Origin: Takifugu bimaculatus
Lineage: Eukaryota > Chordata > Actinopteri > Tetraodontiformes > Tetraodontidae
DNA length: 64,000 nucleotides
NCBI GenBank assembly: GCA_004026145.2
Contig: CP034993.1
Location: 7,203,566 to 7,267,565, forward strand
Direction of reading: 5' to 3'
The first letter of the stretch is position 1; each line of letters begins with the position of its first letter. The translations under genes and the position numbers were made by a program. This document shows, piece by piece, positions 1 to 12,741 of this stretch. The notes under the pieces are model-generated. The model was given only the letters and a program-made list of their open reading frames with translations, ran no database searches and was not told where the DNA came from.

Positions 1-1719
1 GCAGCATGCAATCCAACATTGATTAATTGGAGATGGATAGATTAATATCCCACTAGATACCCATGCCAAGCTCATCAGAGTAAAAGTGTTATTACACAAC
101 CATCAGCTGTGGTTCTATTAATGAACAGGGGAACGTATAAGGATTTATTCCACCAGGATATTGCAGCACCAAAGTGAAAACAACAGCTCAGTGGGCTTCT
201 TTATTTGCTGTATGACACCCAAATACAACAAACACGAGCCCACGGGAGCCTGTCAGTGGTATTAACCTTGCAAAGCGTCAAATAGAGGGAGTGTTTGCTG
301 GGATTGACTGCTGCAGAGTGTCTGCACCTGTGCATTCCTCTATGTGATGAGAACCTAACCACTCTTAAAGTTTGAACTTGGCCTGTTGTTTTCCTGCTCC
401 GGCATACCCAGACTTGCCCAGCTCAGAGAGTGTGTGTTGTATACACACACCCCTGTCACTCTCCGCTGTTCCTTTGGAATGTAAACCTCTGGTGTCACTC
501 CAGAATGATATACTGGGGCAGCACATTTCTCAAGTGTTAGCAGTGCTGTAACTTACAAGTAGGCTTTGGCAAATACGTGATAACTCCTGCTCGACTGTAC
601 ATGCAACAAGGTTTCTTGGTCAATGTGAGGAGAGAATCAACAAAATGATTAATACATTTGAGGGAATATTTAATTCATTTTAACTTTTTTAGTTCAGAAG
701 CTGCTTGTATGCAGGACAATGTTGTTTTGGAACACACTTATAATCAACTAGAAAATTAACAATCACTAGCAGGACTATATAAATCATTACTCTTGACAAT
801 TAATAATGTAGGTGAAGCTTAAGATGTTTGATTGCAAAAGTTATGATTCCTGTCATTAAGGTTTGTATTTTGCATTTCACAATAAATGTAGGCAACACGT
901 CTGCAGATCACTGTGGGGAAAAGATATGGAGCTTATGTCCCTCAGAAACCCAAGCTAAACAAAAAAAATGACTTTTGTAGTCTGTATATATTTCCAATTT
1001 GATCAATGATTTAATAAACAGTCTCCAGATTTTATTAAAAAGTGAGTGAATAGAGTTTTTTAGATTATTGTGGCCAATTCATTTCATAGATGACACTTAT
1101 GTTTGAACTGCAATTGGACAAATGCAACCAGAAGAAGAGGCGCTTCAGCATTCTTTAGAAGATTTTTAGTGGTCCTCTCAGTAATCATCCCAGGCAACAG
1201 ATAAATAAATTAATCGGGACAAGTTTATCATCGGATATATATTGATTAGTTTCAAAATGCATCTTAAGGCCGGATTACAAAGCATCTCAAGGGAATATGT
1301 TTACATCAGGTTACTTGAGATTCATTAATGTCCAGGGTAAATGAAGTTGCCAAATGCTACCAATAGTAATACAATGTTACACTGCTGATCTCCAAGTCAG
1401 CTGGCACAGAAGTGATGCAGTCTCTCACTCGTGTGTTGGATCTGAAAATCAACCTCGATGCGAAGAATACACATTGATTTTTTTTCTCAGCAGGACGAGT
1501 TCTAAAGAGGCAGGGGTTTATTTCTAGGATGTGTTGGTTGTTTTCCTTTTCCTTGGTTCTCCTCTCTCTATTCATTCTCTGCCCTTCTAACTTTAGCTGT
1601 TCACATTTTTGCAGATGACAGCATGGTGTTATGAAAGTTATGTGCACAGCAGGTGGAGGGTTTCTTGGTTCCAGTCCTGGTGTGGATAATACATGTAAGG
1701 TGTCGTAGGAGGGGGTGCA
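1..1719. other. Unassigned non-coding DNA
   Basis: AT-rich, with no repeat family recognised. A splice-like island at about 551-600 on the minus strand (acceptor gcatgtacag, donor gtaagt) has no partner. Confidence 0.5.
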
Positions 1720-1892
1720 GAACACCCTCAAAGCACTGCCTAGGGACCCTTAAGCAAGGTACCCAACCCTCAAATGCTAACACAGGGCCGTGCGATGAGC
1801 TGGACACTCATGAGGTATGAACTCTGCCTTTGCCCATATGTAGGTGGGATAGGCTCCAGCACCTTCCTGTGACCCCGAAAGGGATAAAGTGG
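1720..1892 (+). mobile_element. Relic of a dispersed fish SINE-like repeat
   Basis: The stretch contains diverged versions of three phrases common in teleost dispersed repeats, in the usual order: 'cccttaagcaaggtaccc', then 'ggccgtgcgatgagctgg', then 'gggataggctccagcac' followed by 'gtgaccccgaaagggata'. The family is recognised from memory of fish genomes and not named precisely. Minus-strand frames here are incidental. Confidence 0.55.
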
Positions 1893-4800
1893 TCAAGAAA
1901 ACTGTAATAAAGGTTCATGAATAACAAAATAAGGTTAACAAAAAGCTAAAAGCGATCACATATGTTTTCACCGATTGTATTTTCTTAATTAAATGAACAA
2001 TCCAGCATCTGTATAAGAAAGCACCACACGAACCGCGGCACCACTTTGCACGTTCAGCCAGTCCATTCCCCAACTCCAATAACAAAGGCCCACAGATGTT
2101 TGGGAGAGTGAAACTCACATGCACAGCCTTCCTAAGTTTTGACATCCAGCTGTCAAGAATGAAACCAAATATATTGAAAGGTAAAGAGGGGCACTGCCTG
2201 AGTGGTGGAGGGGACACAAACTTCCTCCACCTGTGAAATGTTTAGGAGCCGATGAGTTAAACACTCTCAGCGAGGCTGACTCATACTTCATGGAATCAAA
2301 AAGTAATCTTGAGGCACTTTCAAATCAGAGGCAGCTTGATGAGCACAGGCCAGTGATTTATTCTTCTGAGACTTTTTGAGAGGCTGTAAGAGTTTGTCAT
2401 GTTAGAGTCCTAATTAAAACTGTTAATCACAGATTCCTGTTTGTTCAGCACTTGAGTGCAATGAAAAATGTGATCAAATTATTCATTGCTACCATTCAGA
2501 CTGGCAGGCAGGTAAGTCAGCATTGCCCTGAGTATCAAGGTACTGCTGAAGTTTTATTTTTGATATACATACTTTTTTTAATTTAAGTTGATAACAAGAA
2601 TCTAACCATGTTGAATTTATCAACGTATATAGTTCAGCATAATTTAGAGTTTCAGGCAATAAGACATATGCTTGATCAAAATGCTTGTTCAAAAGTGCAT
2701 GTGGGCAAATTCAGTGTGAAACTGAGGGTTACATCCCACAGGTGAAGCTAGAGAGTCTGTTTGATGTTTACAGCTATAATGTTTCTTTCTTTTTTTAACA
2801 GATTCTGTTAATTAAAAAGACTTTTGGCCCGTAAAATAGCATATTTTCATTTACCGTATGGTACGACTGAAGGGCCTGACATCTGATTTTCACATTTAAA
2901 TGGATGTTTTTTTTTTTTTACATTTTTTGGTATTGACAGTCAGGATCCATTAGTTGCCACATATATTTACACCATGAAGTACTGTGTACTCCCATTCCTA
3001 CATCTACTTGCTATCCTGTCTTTTAGGTTCAGCCCTTGTTAATGTCTTCTGTTTCCTATCTAGATGATCCATTCTACATTAACAGTCCCAAATGAATGTT
3101 TGGTAATTTGATAGCTTGACAAAAAGTAACTCCTACTTAGGGCTTAGAATGATTAATCATGATAACAAAAGCCTGCTTGTCCTAGATTCCAAAAAGAAAG
3201 TAAGTGGAGACTCTGCAGTCACTATTATGGAAATAGTGGACAAAAGTGAAGACCACATGTAGCATGGTGCTGTTGCACTTAAGGGAGGGAAGGCAATGAA
3301 TTGGACAACTTCATTGTGACATTCTTCTTTCCAAATGAAACATCCATAATGATAAACACAATAATATTGCCTTTATTATAAAAGCAAACACAGTTTGCCA
3401 GATGCAAATCACTCAAAAAAAGTCATTAGTCAAGCAAAAGCTAGCTTTGGCAATCGAAAGATTAAACATACTGGCCTTGATTGTCAACGACATTGTGACA
3501 ATAAGTGCTTTGGAGCTGTTGTAATATTTCAACACTGTGAAACCTTAAGAAAGCCCTAATAGGCAGGCACATAATATGAGCCTATCAGCATTGAGACCTT
3601 TGGAAATGGTCTAAGTCAGATAATACATGTATAACGTGCACTGCAAATCTGAACAAAGACTCTAATTGCTGGAATACAATTGAAAATAAAAGTGTAGCTC
3701 ATTTTAGTAATTAGTGAGAACGGCTGTCACTCAATTCCTATTCTTCTGTGAGAAATATCCCCATCTTGTTCATTCGACCAAGTAAGCATGTGAGTGGGCC
3801 CGACTCTAAAAGCCCATTCAGACATGGATGCTTTGCAATGGTGACCTTTAATTTCATTCAGGCTGTGTACAAATGACTACCGCATAGCCCACTTAGAGGG
3901 GGAAAAAGCAGGTGAAAGAAAGTCTTTTCAAGATTGTAGCTACTTTGAGTTTCGGCACTCTGGCATTATCTGCTAATGACTTCCCGCCGAGTGGAGCCAC
4001 GGTGAGAGCCTTGGCAGTCAGACTAAGAATAGCATTAGACACAAGGTTATCTGGGCATTACACTCACTGTAACATGCAATTAACTCCACTACGCTATTTT
4101 CATTACACAATTATTCATTAATGTCAATTTAATTTTATGCATTGTTCTACATGACCGAAGCCTGATTACGGGGCCCTTGCACTCCAATATTTCCAAGTTA
4201 ACTGGTTTTAGCCTCACTTGCAGGCCAACTAATTGCAATTTAGCCCTAGACAGCACCTCCCTCTTTAGACTGTCGTTAATGGAGCAACTGATTCCCAGAC
4301 AGGTAACGATTGGAAAGACAAAGTGCTTCTCCCTCTGAATGGAAAACAAATGCATTGCAGCGAAGCTGTTTTCTTTGTGATAGCACTAAGGTCTGCTCTT
4401 TGTAGTCATGGAGAGACAAGGGGTAATATGTTTCCTTAAATCCTATTTGTCTTCAAATTGTTTCTCCATACAGGAATAAGAATACTCTATTAAATTACAT
4501 GGAGATGTCTAGTCAACAGTAGCAATAGAAAGAAATGTGTGGACGGATAATAATGTGCATTTTAATGTCAAGATTCATGCACAATATGTACATTTTTCAT
4601 TATACTAATCTAGCATTTTCTGAACCACATCGTGGGGTGTTTTTAAGTAATAATTTGATCAGCTGTCATTTACAGCCATTATTACAAGTGTTCTCATCGG
4701 CTACTGTCAACATTTTTGAAACATGTTGCACCAAAGACCCAGGAAGTGTTTTGTAGACTTTGGTGACTGAGATGCAACTCTTGTTACCTTAAAATGTTAA

Positions 4801-7374
4801 TTTTGTTCTTCTATAAACAGCAGTTCTGTCTTTTGGCTGTTTAATTTAAAAAAAATCATCAATTTTCCCTCTCTGGGGAACATAAAATCTGCTTCTTCTG
4901 CTTCATCTTTCTTCCGTTATGGAGTGTGAGGCATTTGGCGGATGTCCCCTTATAGTTATTTAATGACAGGTGTAACGTATTGACTTGTTAAACCTTGTTA
5001 AAGGGAAAGGTTAAGTATCAACTATTGAGATATGGTGACATTTCAAAGTCATGTCAAATGAGGTACATTTAAATTAAATTGGTGGCACTGACAAACTATA
5101 ATGTTTGCAAGCCCACTAAATGTTGTCAAGCTAGCAAAGAAATCACCACTGCAGTTCAAATGGACAAAGAATAACAAACATTCACCACAAGTAACGGATA
5201 CAGACAGAGACGATTAATCTTTCAGGGGGTCAATCGTCACAATACGTTTAAGAGGCCAATTGTTTTTTTTACTGGGACAAATAAGTCCTTTAATCTATTT
5301 ATTTTAAATTGTGCTACCACGTACCAGTGATCAAATGGCACTAGCTCATATTTGCAGCCCAGTGAGTGACTGGTATCAAAAAGGACACTTGGGTTGGTCT
5401 GCTTGTTGACCATGACCACTCCTAGCAAAGGAGAGGCCTAAATCGCCATCAGGTTAAGGGGTATAGCCAAGATGGAGGGCTACTCTACCCTTAAAATGAA
5501 GACAAACAAGTTTCCCCAATCCGCTTCGCTCATTGATGCCATTTCAGAACGTTGACAAAAACATGCACGGTTATGTATGGTTAGTTAATGCTAATAGCAT
5601 TGGAATTTGTTAAAGAAAGTATTTTTATAGTAAAGAGCATGTTCGGGGATGAAAGGAGTAAACACATCTCTCTGTCTCCTCAAATATTTCTGCTATTTTG
5701 TAGTGTAAGAGTTTCAACAGAACTCTTTTTGGAGCTGTGGCCGTTACATGTACATGAAATTTAGCACAATTTTCACAGTAATGACACTCCTATTAATTTT
5801 ACCTACTACACAACCATGCTTTAAACTGTTAGCTGTATTTTAAAATGTTTTGTTATAATGAGTTAATGCAACAGTAGCTAAATATAGCAACATCACTTCA
5901 AATAACAGCAGAACCATGGTGACCATTGCTATTGATGCCGGCATTTTGATGTTATATGACTTGTCGTATCTTCTGATATAGCAGCTAGCAGGCTCCAATT
6001 CTTGGGGTAGTCAAGTGGTGTCCTGTTTCTTAGAGGAATGTTTTTATCCCTTCCTCGGCTTACTCTGTTTTGAGGGACAAGGGTAGACAAAGGGGAAGGG
6101 GTTCTGCTACTTTCCTTGTGGCCTTGGCCCTGTACAAACTCAGAGAGCTCCTCACAGTTTGTAAGTTTGGTTTGGTGAAGGCTTCTTCATAAAACCCATA
6201 GTTAGTTCTTTGATTTTAACTTTTAAAAATGATCTCTCATTCCAATTGTAAAAACCTTTCACCACTGGACTGTTTTTGTTAAGCAGTGACACAATCACTG
6301 TCATGAGAAAATTTAATATGCCAGCATATTCACATATGGACTTTGACACGCATTTGTGTATAAAGTGCAGAGAAAAAACAGCCTTGAGAGGAGCCACGAC
6401 CATAATGACCATATATAGAAATAAATAAATGAAGAAAGAAAGAAATGATGTTGGAACAATGCTGTTGCTGTCATGGCATCTGTTGCTTAGCTTGATGACT
6501 AAAACAACATGCATCAAATGAAATTCCATTTACTGTAAAGACTTGTGCATGTAATAGAATCCATTAGGTTTTTAAAAATATTACTGCCGGTACACCTTTC
6601 TTGTTAAAAGAACATGGTAATTGATGGCATATTGTTCTGTCTATCACATTATAAAACAACAAATATGTCAAATACGGAAGCTTGAGCACCCCTTCAGATG
6701 CAAATGATGACAGGGTAGCTTGATGGTCTTTGTCAACATGTAGAGAGCTTAAAGAATAAACACGTTTATTTAATATATCTGGACAAGCACATTGTCTAAT
6801 TCATAGAGCATGTTTCACTGAATTAGGACTTTATATACATTGATTAAAATAGGGGTGGGAGTCCAACATATCAAATATAGCTTAAGGCAGACTATTTTGC
6901 TGCCTTGGTAGCAGGTTTTTACAGCTCCAAGTGACCTTTCAATTTCTGCCATAATTAGGTGATGCAATTTCGCTGTTTATTAAGGTATTAACACAACAAC
7001 TGTTTGGGCTTTTCCTCCCATCTTGTCTTTTGTACAAGCATCTTGTCTTTCCCATATTTCGCACAAGCCAGCATATTTCAGGGCAACACATCACTTCTCA
7101 CTTCAGAATCTCATGCAATAATAGTCTGAAATCATAAACCATATGGGACCATTTCTTTTAACACCTGATATGGAAGACATGATTAAAGAGTGCAAATTTG
7201 AGGGTCACCCCAGGCCAATTGGACCTGTCTTTCATGCAGTCATTCACATCAAAGAGTCTTAGGCAAGACTCCTCAAGGCGCCTGCTGTGTGATCAAAGTA
7301 CTCCCCTTTTTATGAATTCTATTTTATCCTTGTTGTTCATATTATCTTCCAGTAATCACACAAACACGGATAAT
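1893..7374. other. Unassigned non-coding DNA
   Basis: No repeat family or supported gene. The piece at 3.9-4.35 kb has mixed-composition, non-repetitive sequence of the kind seen in conserved non-coding elements. A spliced-looking minus-strand segment lies at 5325-5421 (see findings). Confidence 0.5.
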
Positions 7375-7422
7375 GGTGAGCATAAAGGAGTTTTTAAAGG
7401 TGAGCATAAAGCAGATTTTAAA
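7375..7422 (+). repeat. Tandem duplication of a 24-bp unit
   Basis: Two adjacent 24-base units, 7375-7398 and 7399-7422, share ggtgagcataaag and a T-rich half ending in ttttaaa. They differ at a few bases. A short local duplication with no visible function. Confidence 0.8.
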
Positions 7423-8049
7423 TTGACAAAAACCAAAGTGCAACACAAGAAATTCTAATGTAAAATAAAGATTAATGTACTTCTTTACCAATTGACCATT
7501 GAAAAGACTTTGTAAGCTTTAGGATGCAATTATTGTTCATTTTCAGACAGGCATATTCAGGGCTTTTAAAGGATAATTAGATAATAACCACCAAAATTAG
7601 AGTCAAATCTGCTCTCCAAATGAAGGAATTGGTAATTATCATAGCAAGAGGTTTCTACCTGATTTTCACTATAATAGGTATAATTAGATTCATGTTGAAT
7701 TGTGCTCAACAATCTATCAGAATTATTGAAATCTGTTTAAAATTGGAAGGTTTTCATTATAACTCATCTTACCAAGTTGTGTTTTTTTTTTTTTTGCAAC
7801 TTGTTTTGTAGATTTATATATTCTGCTAAATAATCGTGGAAATCCATTTTGTGCGTGTAGGAACTTCTCATATTTTGAACTGCATTAATGCAAAGGAAGT
7901 ACTTGGAAAGGGAAAATGGAGTTGCCTGATTTTTTTTTTTCCCATAACAATCTTAATCGCTAGGTTTTACTTGTATCATTCACTCTTAAATCACTCAGTT
8001 CTGCGTACTGAGAGGAGCAGTTCCTCTGTGGAGAGAGTGTCTGCTATTG
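7423..8049. other. Unassigned non-coding DNA
   Basis: T runs near 7.78 and 7.93 kb; otherwise nothing recognised. Confidence 0.5.
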
Positions 8050-8400
8050 ACTTTTATAGCTTTTTTATAGCTAGTTTGTTTCTTGTGCTCGTCTCTACAA
8101 CATTAGCGGGTCCAGTCTCCTGCACAGCACTGAACCCGCTTCTTGGAGCAGCTTGTTCAATCACTTTTTGTTTGTAAGGCTGCCTGGCAAAGAGGAGCAT
8201 CCTGGCCACCCCCGTTTGGTAAAACATGGTCATCATCTCCACATAAAGCGGCTATAACAGCCCCTAGTGGAGCACCAGTGCTGCTGCTGACCATCCTGGA
8301 GACACAGCGCTCAAGCCTGGCACACTGGGGCCACCCCGTCAGGTGAGTCTGTGACCTACTCCCATCCTCTTTAACTTGTATGAGGGGCTGGTTGGTATTT
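8050..8400 (-). mobile_element. Degenerate non-LTR reverse-transcriptase fragment
   Basis: Read on the minus strand, 8400-8255 encodes a phrase of the form LTGWPQCARLERCVS followed by SSTGAPLGAV. This matches the conserved 'STGAPQGTVLSP' neighbourhood just before the catalytic motif of fish L2/Rex-type LINE reverse transcriptases. The match then breaks off, and the catalytic motif is absent. The sequence down to about 8050 may belong to the same insertion but could not be placed. Dead copy. Confidence 0.5.
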
Positions 8401-9099
8401 AAATGCACTTGAAGAGTCAAAAAAGAGGAAAGTCACACAACAGCTACTCATTTAGGTGTAGATACAGACACTACAAGATGCTCTGATAAACAAACTGAAA
8501 TGGCTTCATTGCTTTCGTGACCTCTGAACTCACAAAATGTCTACTGGGAAATTAAAAATAATTTCAGCTTGTATGGGACACGCCTTTTACTGTTTTATCA
8601 AATAATAGCTACAGGAGGATACAGCAATTTAAAATGCAGCTCTGGCTCTGCACATGAGGCTGGAATGTGGGGAAGAAATGACCAACAAGCCTTGAAATTT
8701 GTGACAAATTAGCTAAAATAAAGGCTTTGAAGAATAAAAATATTTATTTACATCCATTGGGAGGATTTTTTCTCAGTCGATTTGCACTCAGTCCACCTTG
8801 TTAAGTTAATGGTTGTTAGGCCATGGGTGATTAACAGCTCTGTGCATCAACTAGCTCTCTAAATTCCTTTTGTCCTTTAATTGAAACATTCTCATCATCT
8901 CTCCCTGCATTGTGGAGTTGTTTAATGAAAATAAATGAATGAGTCTTCCTGGGGGTATGAGCACACCTCATAAGATTTAAATTGTCCAAATGAAACTTTC
9001 CAAAACTGGCTTTAACTGAGCCCACTGTTAGACAGAAAATAGATTAGTATAGTTCTTTTTTTGTTGTAGCAATGCACACAATAAAATGTCAAATAGAAT
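8401..9099. other. Unassigned non-coding DNA
   Basis: AT-rich; a good minus-strand acceptor near 8.67 kb has no supported exon. Nothing else seen. Confidence 0.5.
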
Positions 9100-9176
9100 A
9101 GTGTATATGCCAACCTATATGTATATAATAGCGTATATGCCAACCTATATGTATATAATAGTGTATATGCCAACCT
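9100..9176 (+). repeat. 30-bp tandem repeat, about 2.6 copies
   Basis: The unit agtgtatatgccaacctata plus tgtatataat is repeated at 9100, 9130 and 9160, with a single t/c change in the middle copy and a truncated third copy. The near-identity suggests a recent expansion. Confidence 0.9.
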
Positions 9177-10859
9177 GAAAATAACATCTTCCCCATTGTT
9201 GTGCCTTAAAAATTAAAATTATTTTGGTCTGTAGTGTTCTTAAAGTGTACAACACAGGGAGGTTTCTGGGTAATTGAGAGGATAATTGCACTGAGAATGA
9301 AACACTGCATTTAAACAGTACTAACATTAGTCAACACGTACGCAGCTTATGCGTGCCAGTAATAAATGAACTGTGTAAGAGGGCATTAATGTGAGAATGG
9401 GAGGCCCTGGATGTCATGGGGAGACTAAAAGTTCTCTCCTCTCCTCGGTTGGAGTGTGGAGGCGATTGTCCACTTAAACTTGTTTACATCACTTCAAAAG
9501 CTCCATTTAGTTTCCTCTAACAAGGTTGAATGAGTGACTTGGTCATGATGGATGGACACACATGTTGTAATGGTGGTTCAGTGTGCCAGCCAGTGCACGC
9601 AACATTGATGAATTAACAACAGTTGGGACGGCCTATGCTAGCTGGGAGAATGAGGCTGCCAGGACGTTTGATGGAAGCATTAAGGAATCTCACAACATGG
9701 AGGTCCCCAAACAGCTGCAGCAGAGGATCCACAGTTCTGCTTTGTGGGCTCCCCATGATTAAAGCTTGATGTCTCTCACTGCCAAAACAGGCAGAAAACA
9801 TCTGCATGTTTTAGGGGGTTAATTGACATTTTACAGTTGAAATGGGATAAGGTACATTTACTGGAATACGGAAAGAAGTTCTACTTTTAAATGGTGTTTC
9901 TCCAAATGTATTTTTTTTCATATTCATTAATTTAACCAAATTTAGAGCATGTAATAAAATGCTTTAATTCAGGAACTGAATCAATGTAATTACTGCTGAA
10001 CAAACACACAAAAAGTCTAGTTTTGTAATAGGTTTTATTTTGAAAATTAGAAATGTTTGTCAAACATTACCTATTATATATTGAACTTGGTTTTGGAGAT
10101 TCCTATAAAGCTTTCTTTGGCAACCTCCCTGCTGCCTGCTTTGCCTCGGTGTGATATGGGATTCATAACGATCAGCACAGCTCTAATTATTTTTTAGCAC
10201 TCACAACTTGCTCAGAAGGAGAACGTACCAATTTGAGGCATTTACAATGCTTTAACCTTCTTTTAAAGAGCCAATTAGCAAGCTTATCTACCCATGAAGC
10301 CCAGTATTACACCATTTTTTGTCACTTATATTGCAAGCAACCCATATTACACTATTAATGAGGACCCACCTCGCAGCTCTCTGTTCTAATTCTAAACTGA
10401 ACTGTTTTGTGCGTCAGTGTGTAAGCACATCGGTGTGTCAAAGAGCATTTGGTGCTGCACAACCATTCACAAGTATGATGTACTGATGAAAAGCACGAAA
10501 TTAAGGAAGGTAAGTCCAGGAACACATTCAATTAAAATGATTTGAAAAGCGGTCCTCCGTTAACTAACATCTGCAATAAATTACCAGGGCTTTTCTGCTG
10601 GTTAGTCAGGTTTCTCAGGACTTGCCAGATTAAATCCAGATGTTGGCGTTTGGTCATAGCTGAGAATAACAAAGATCTCGAGACTGAATCTGCCTGTGTG
10701 CTTGAGTACAGAAAGATGGAATGCGCATAAATCTATCCATCTATCTATCTGATCAAAACAGGCTATAGCTACCAATTGCAAAATAGGGCAACCATTCCTT
10801 CGACAAGGATCTACAATGATGATAAAATATAATTTGGATGCTACAAGTGTTGTCAAAGC
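9177..10859. other. Unassigned non-coding DNA
   Basis: Only a short degenerate (ATCT)n run at 10.73-10.75 kb stands out. Confidence 0.5.
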
Positions 10860-11690
10860 GTAGACAAGAAAGGAAAGGTAGTCAGAACTGAAGGTGTGGA
10901 GTGATCAGAAGGCAACAATTGACCAGGAACTTTAGGAAGCCACAGGAAAGTTGGTTAAATGCTTCCAAACAGTGAGCACAAGCTCTGAGAAGTACCTGAG
11001 CTGAATGGGAGGAACAAAGTTGGTGTGATAAAACGACAACACCACTGATACAAAACAATCCATAAGGGAAGCTACACCAAGCCCAGCACCCTGGGGGTGT
11101 ATAACAAGTGGCTACAGGCAGCGAACTAGTGACCCACCATGCAGACTGAAACAATTATATACACAACATACAAACAGACATCAGAAAGTTGGTCTACATC
11201 AAGAAACCCAGCTGGGAAGAAGAGGAAATGTCATGGGTGGACAAACCCTTCTGCATGGCATGTCCAAGGGTTTGTGGGTCAAATTCTATCAGTTGCTGGA
11301 AGGGCTGAATTAAAGACAGAACAGAGGAATTAATAATGGCAGCGATAAAGGCTGGGCGTTACCACACCAGCCATGGTCAAGATACAGGATGTGCAAAGAA
11401 GCACCTGATACAAATCCAGCACATAACAATAGGGTTTAGATCTGAGGTGAAGATGGAACATGCCTCCAAAGATGGTGGAGGATGTTCGTTCAGACAAACA
11501 GGTCATGGTAACTTAGTCCGATATTGTGGTGATGGAGAACTGGGAAAAGAGAGAAAATGTGGCAATCCCACGTTAGGGAGAAGGGAGAGAAAGGTGAATA
11601 TATATCAGCAGTTGGGATGAAAAGCCATCAGTGACTCCTGACTCCCTGGAACTCCCTGGAGCTTTAGCGCAGCGCTAGTTTAAGCTGTTG
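10860..11690 (+). mobile_element. Degenerate LINE ORF2 3' region (post-RT zinc-knuckle part)
   Basis: Across shifting plus-strand frames the sequence follows the C-terminal region of a known fish/invertebrate LINE polyprotein. There is a remnant of the LHGM block near 11250, a remnant of the 'YQWLEKAGLKDSTEALIMAA' block near 11290-11345, RYHTSHGQDTGC...IQHITIGF near 11355-11440 (the CCHC-like knuckle block), a 'PPK' block near 11460, and remnants of the 'DVAIPSD' block near 11555. Frameshifts and stops abound and no coding capacity remains. The clade is not assigned. A related fragment lies on the same strand at 23.1 kb. Confidence 0.6.
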
Positions 11691-12717
11691 CTTCTTAGAT
11701 CTCTTCAGGGAAACATTCTTTTTCATCATGAATGCATCCATTGAATCTGCAGTTGTTATAAAAAAAGAACTTTATTTACTCTTTTAACATACATTTTAAA
11801 TATGGTAACTGGCGAAAAACAATGTAAAGTTGGTGTGACTTTCATATGTTCAGACACTACACATGAATAATTCTTTCATTTTTATGTCAACAACAGATTT
11901 GTGACTCTGCTATTTTTGTTACTATGCTAATTTTACTGATTACCATCACATTTAATAGCAAATATCAGAAACAGAAATGTGAGGTTTGGGCTAATTATGC
12001 TAAATAGCAACTGATGTTGATCAAGACTCTGTCTAGATCCAGATTATGATGTAGACTTGATCAATTATTCCTTGCAAATCATGAAGCCACACAAGAGAAG
12101 TAAATCCAAATTTATTTTATGAACAATTTGCATCAGGAAAAGAGTTGGAAGGTTAAATGTTAAATCTGGCTGCAGCTCCAGAACATTCTCCACGTCATTC
12201 TATATATAAGACAAACATGCACCTACATACATCAGTTATAATAACTTCACAGTTTCACCAGCAGCATGTCTAATTCACCAACAACACACTGTTATAAATG
12301 AACAATGAGGAATGTTGCTTTTAATGGTCTCAAGCAGATGGGACACATAATATGAAGGTGTTGCCGTTATTATGCCCTCATTTCCTTTTAGAAATGAGAA
12401 CTGCAGCTACACACAAAGCCAGATAAAGTGTAAGTCTTAATCTGTCCCTGTTCAAACTGCTTTTAATTGCACTTCACCGATTACAGAGCGATTATTAATG
12501 CATATAAAACATAATTGAATGCTTCATTTAAAGGATCCATACTATTCTATTTAGATACCATGTGAAAAATAAGTGTTGAGAATCTGATTAAATGTTCATT
12601 TTCATGAGGCAACTTGGTTATAAAGTCGGCTATAAGAGAATTATTCCAATTTGTCCTTTCATAGTATTTAAAGTATACATCACAACATAGAATGGGACTG
12701 TATAATGGGGGCATATG
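11691..12717. other. Unassigned non-coding DNA
   Basis: AT-rich; no gene or repeat recognised. Confidence 0.5.
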
Positions 12718-12741
12718 GGTGTGTGTGTGTGTGTGTGTGTT
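12718..12741 (+). repeat. (TG)n microsatellite
   Basis: About twelve uninterrupted TG dinucleotides. They generate spurious Cys/Val open frames on both strands. Confidence 0.95.

Noticed and set aside
6152..6529. Hydrophobic minus-strand frame resembling membrane helices
   Set aside because: AT-rich DNA readily yields Phe/Leu/Ile runs; no splice sites or domain support.
8143..8346. Plus-strand frame ending at a consensus donor near 8342
   Set aside because: It overlaps antisense to a reverse-transcriptase fragment, so the donor word is probably accidental.
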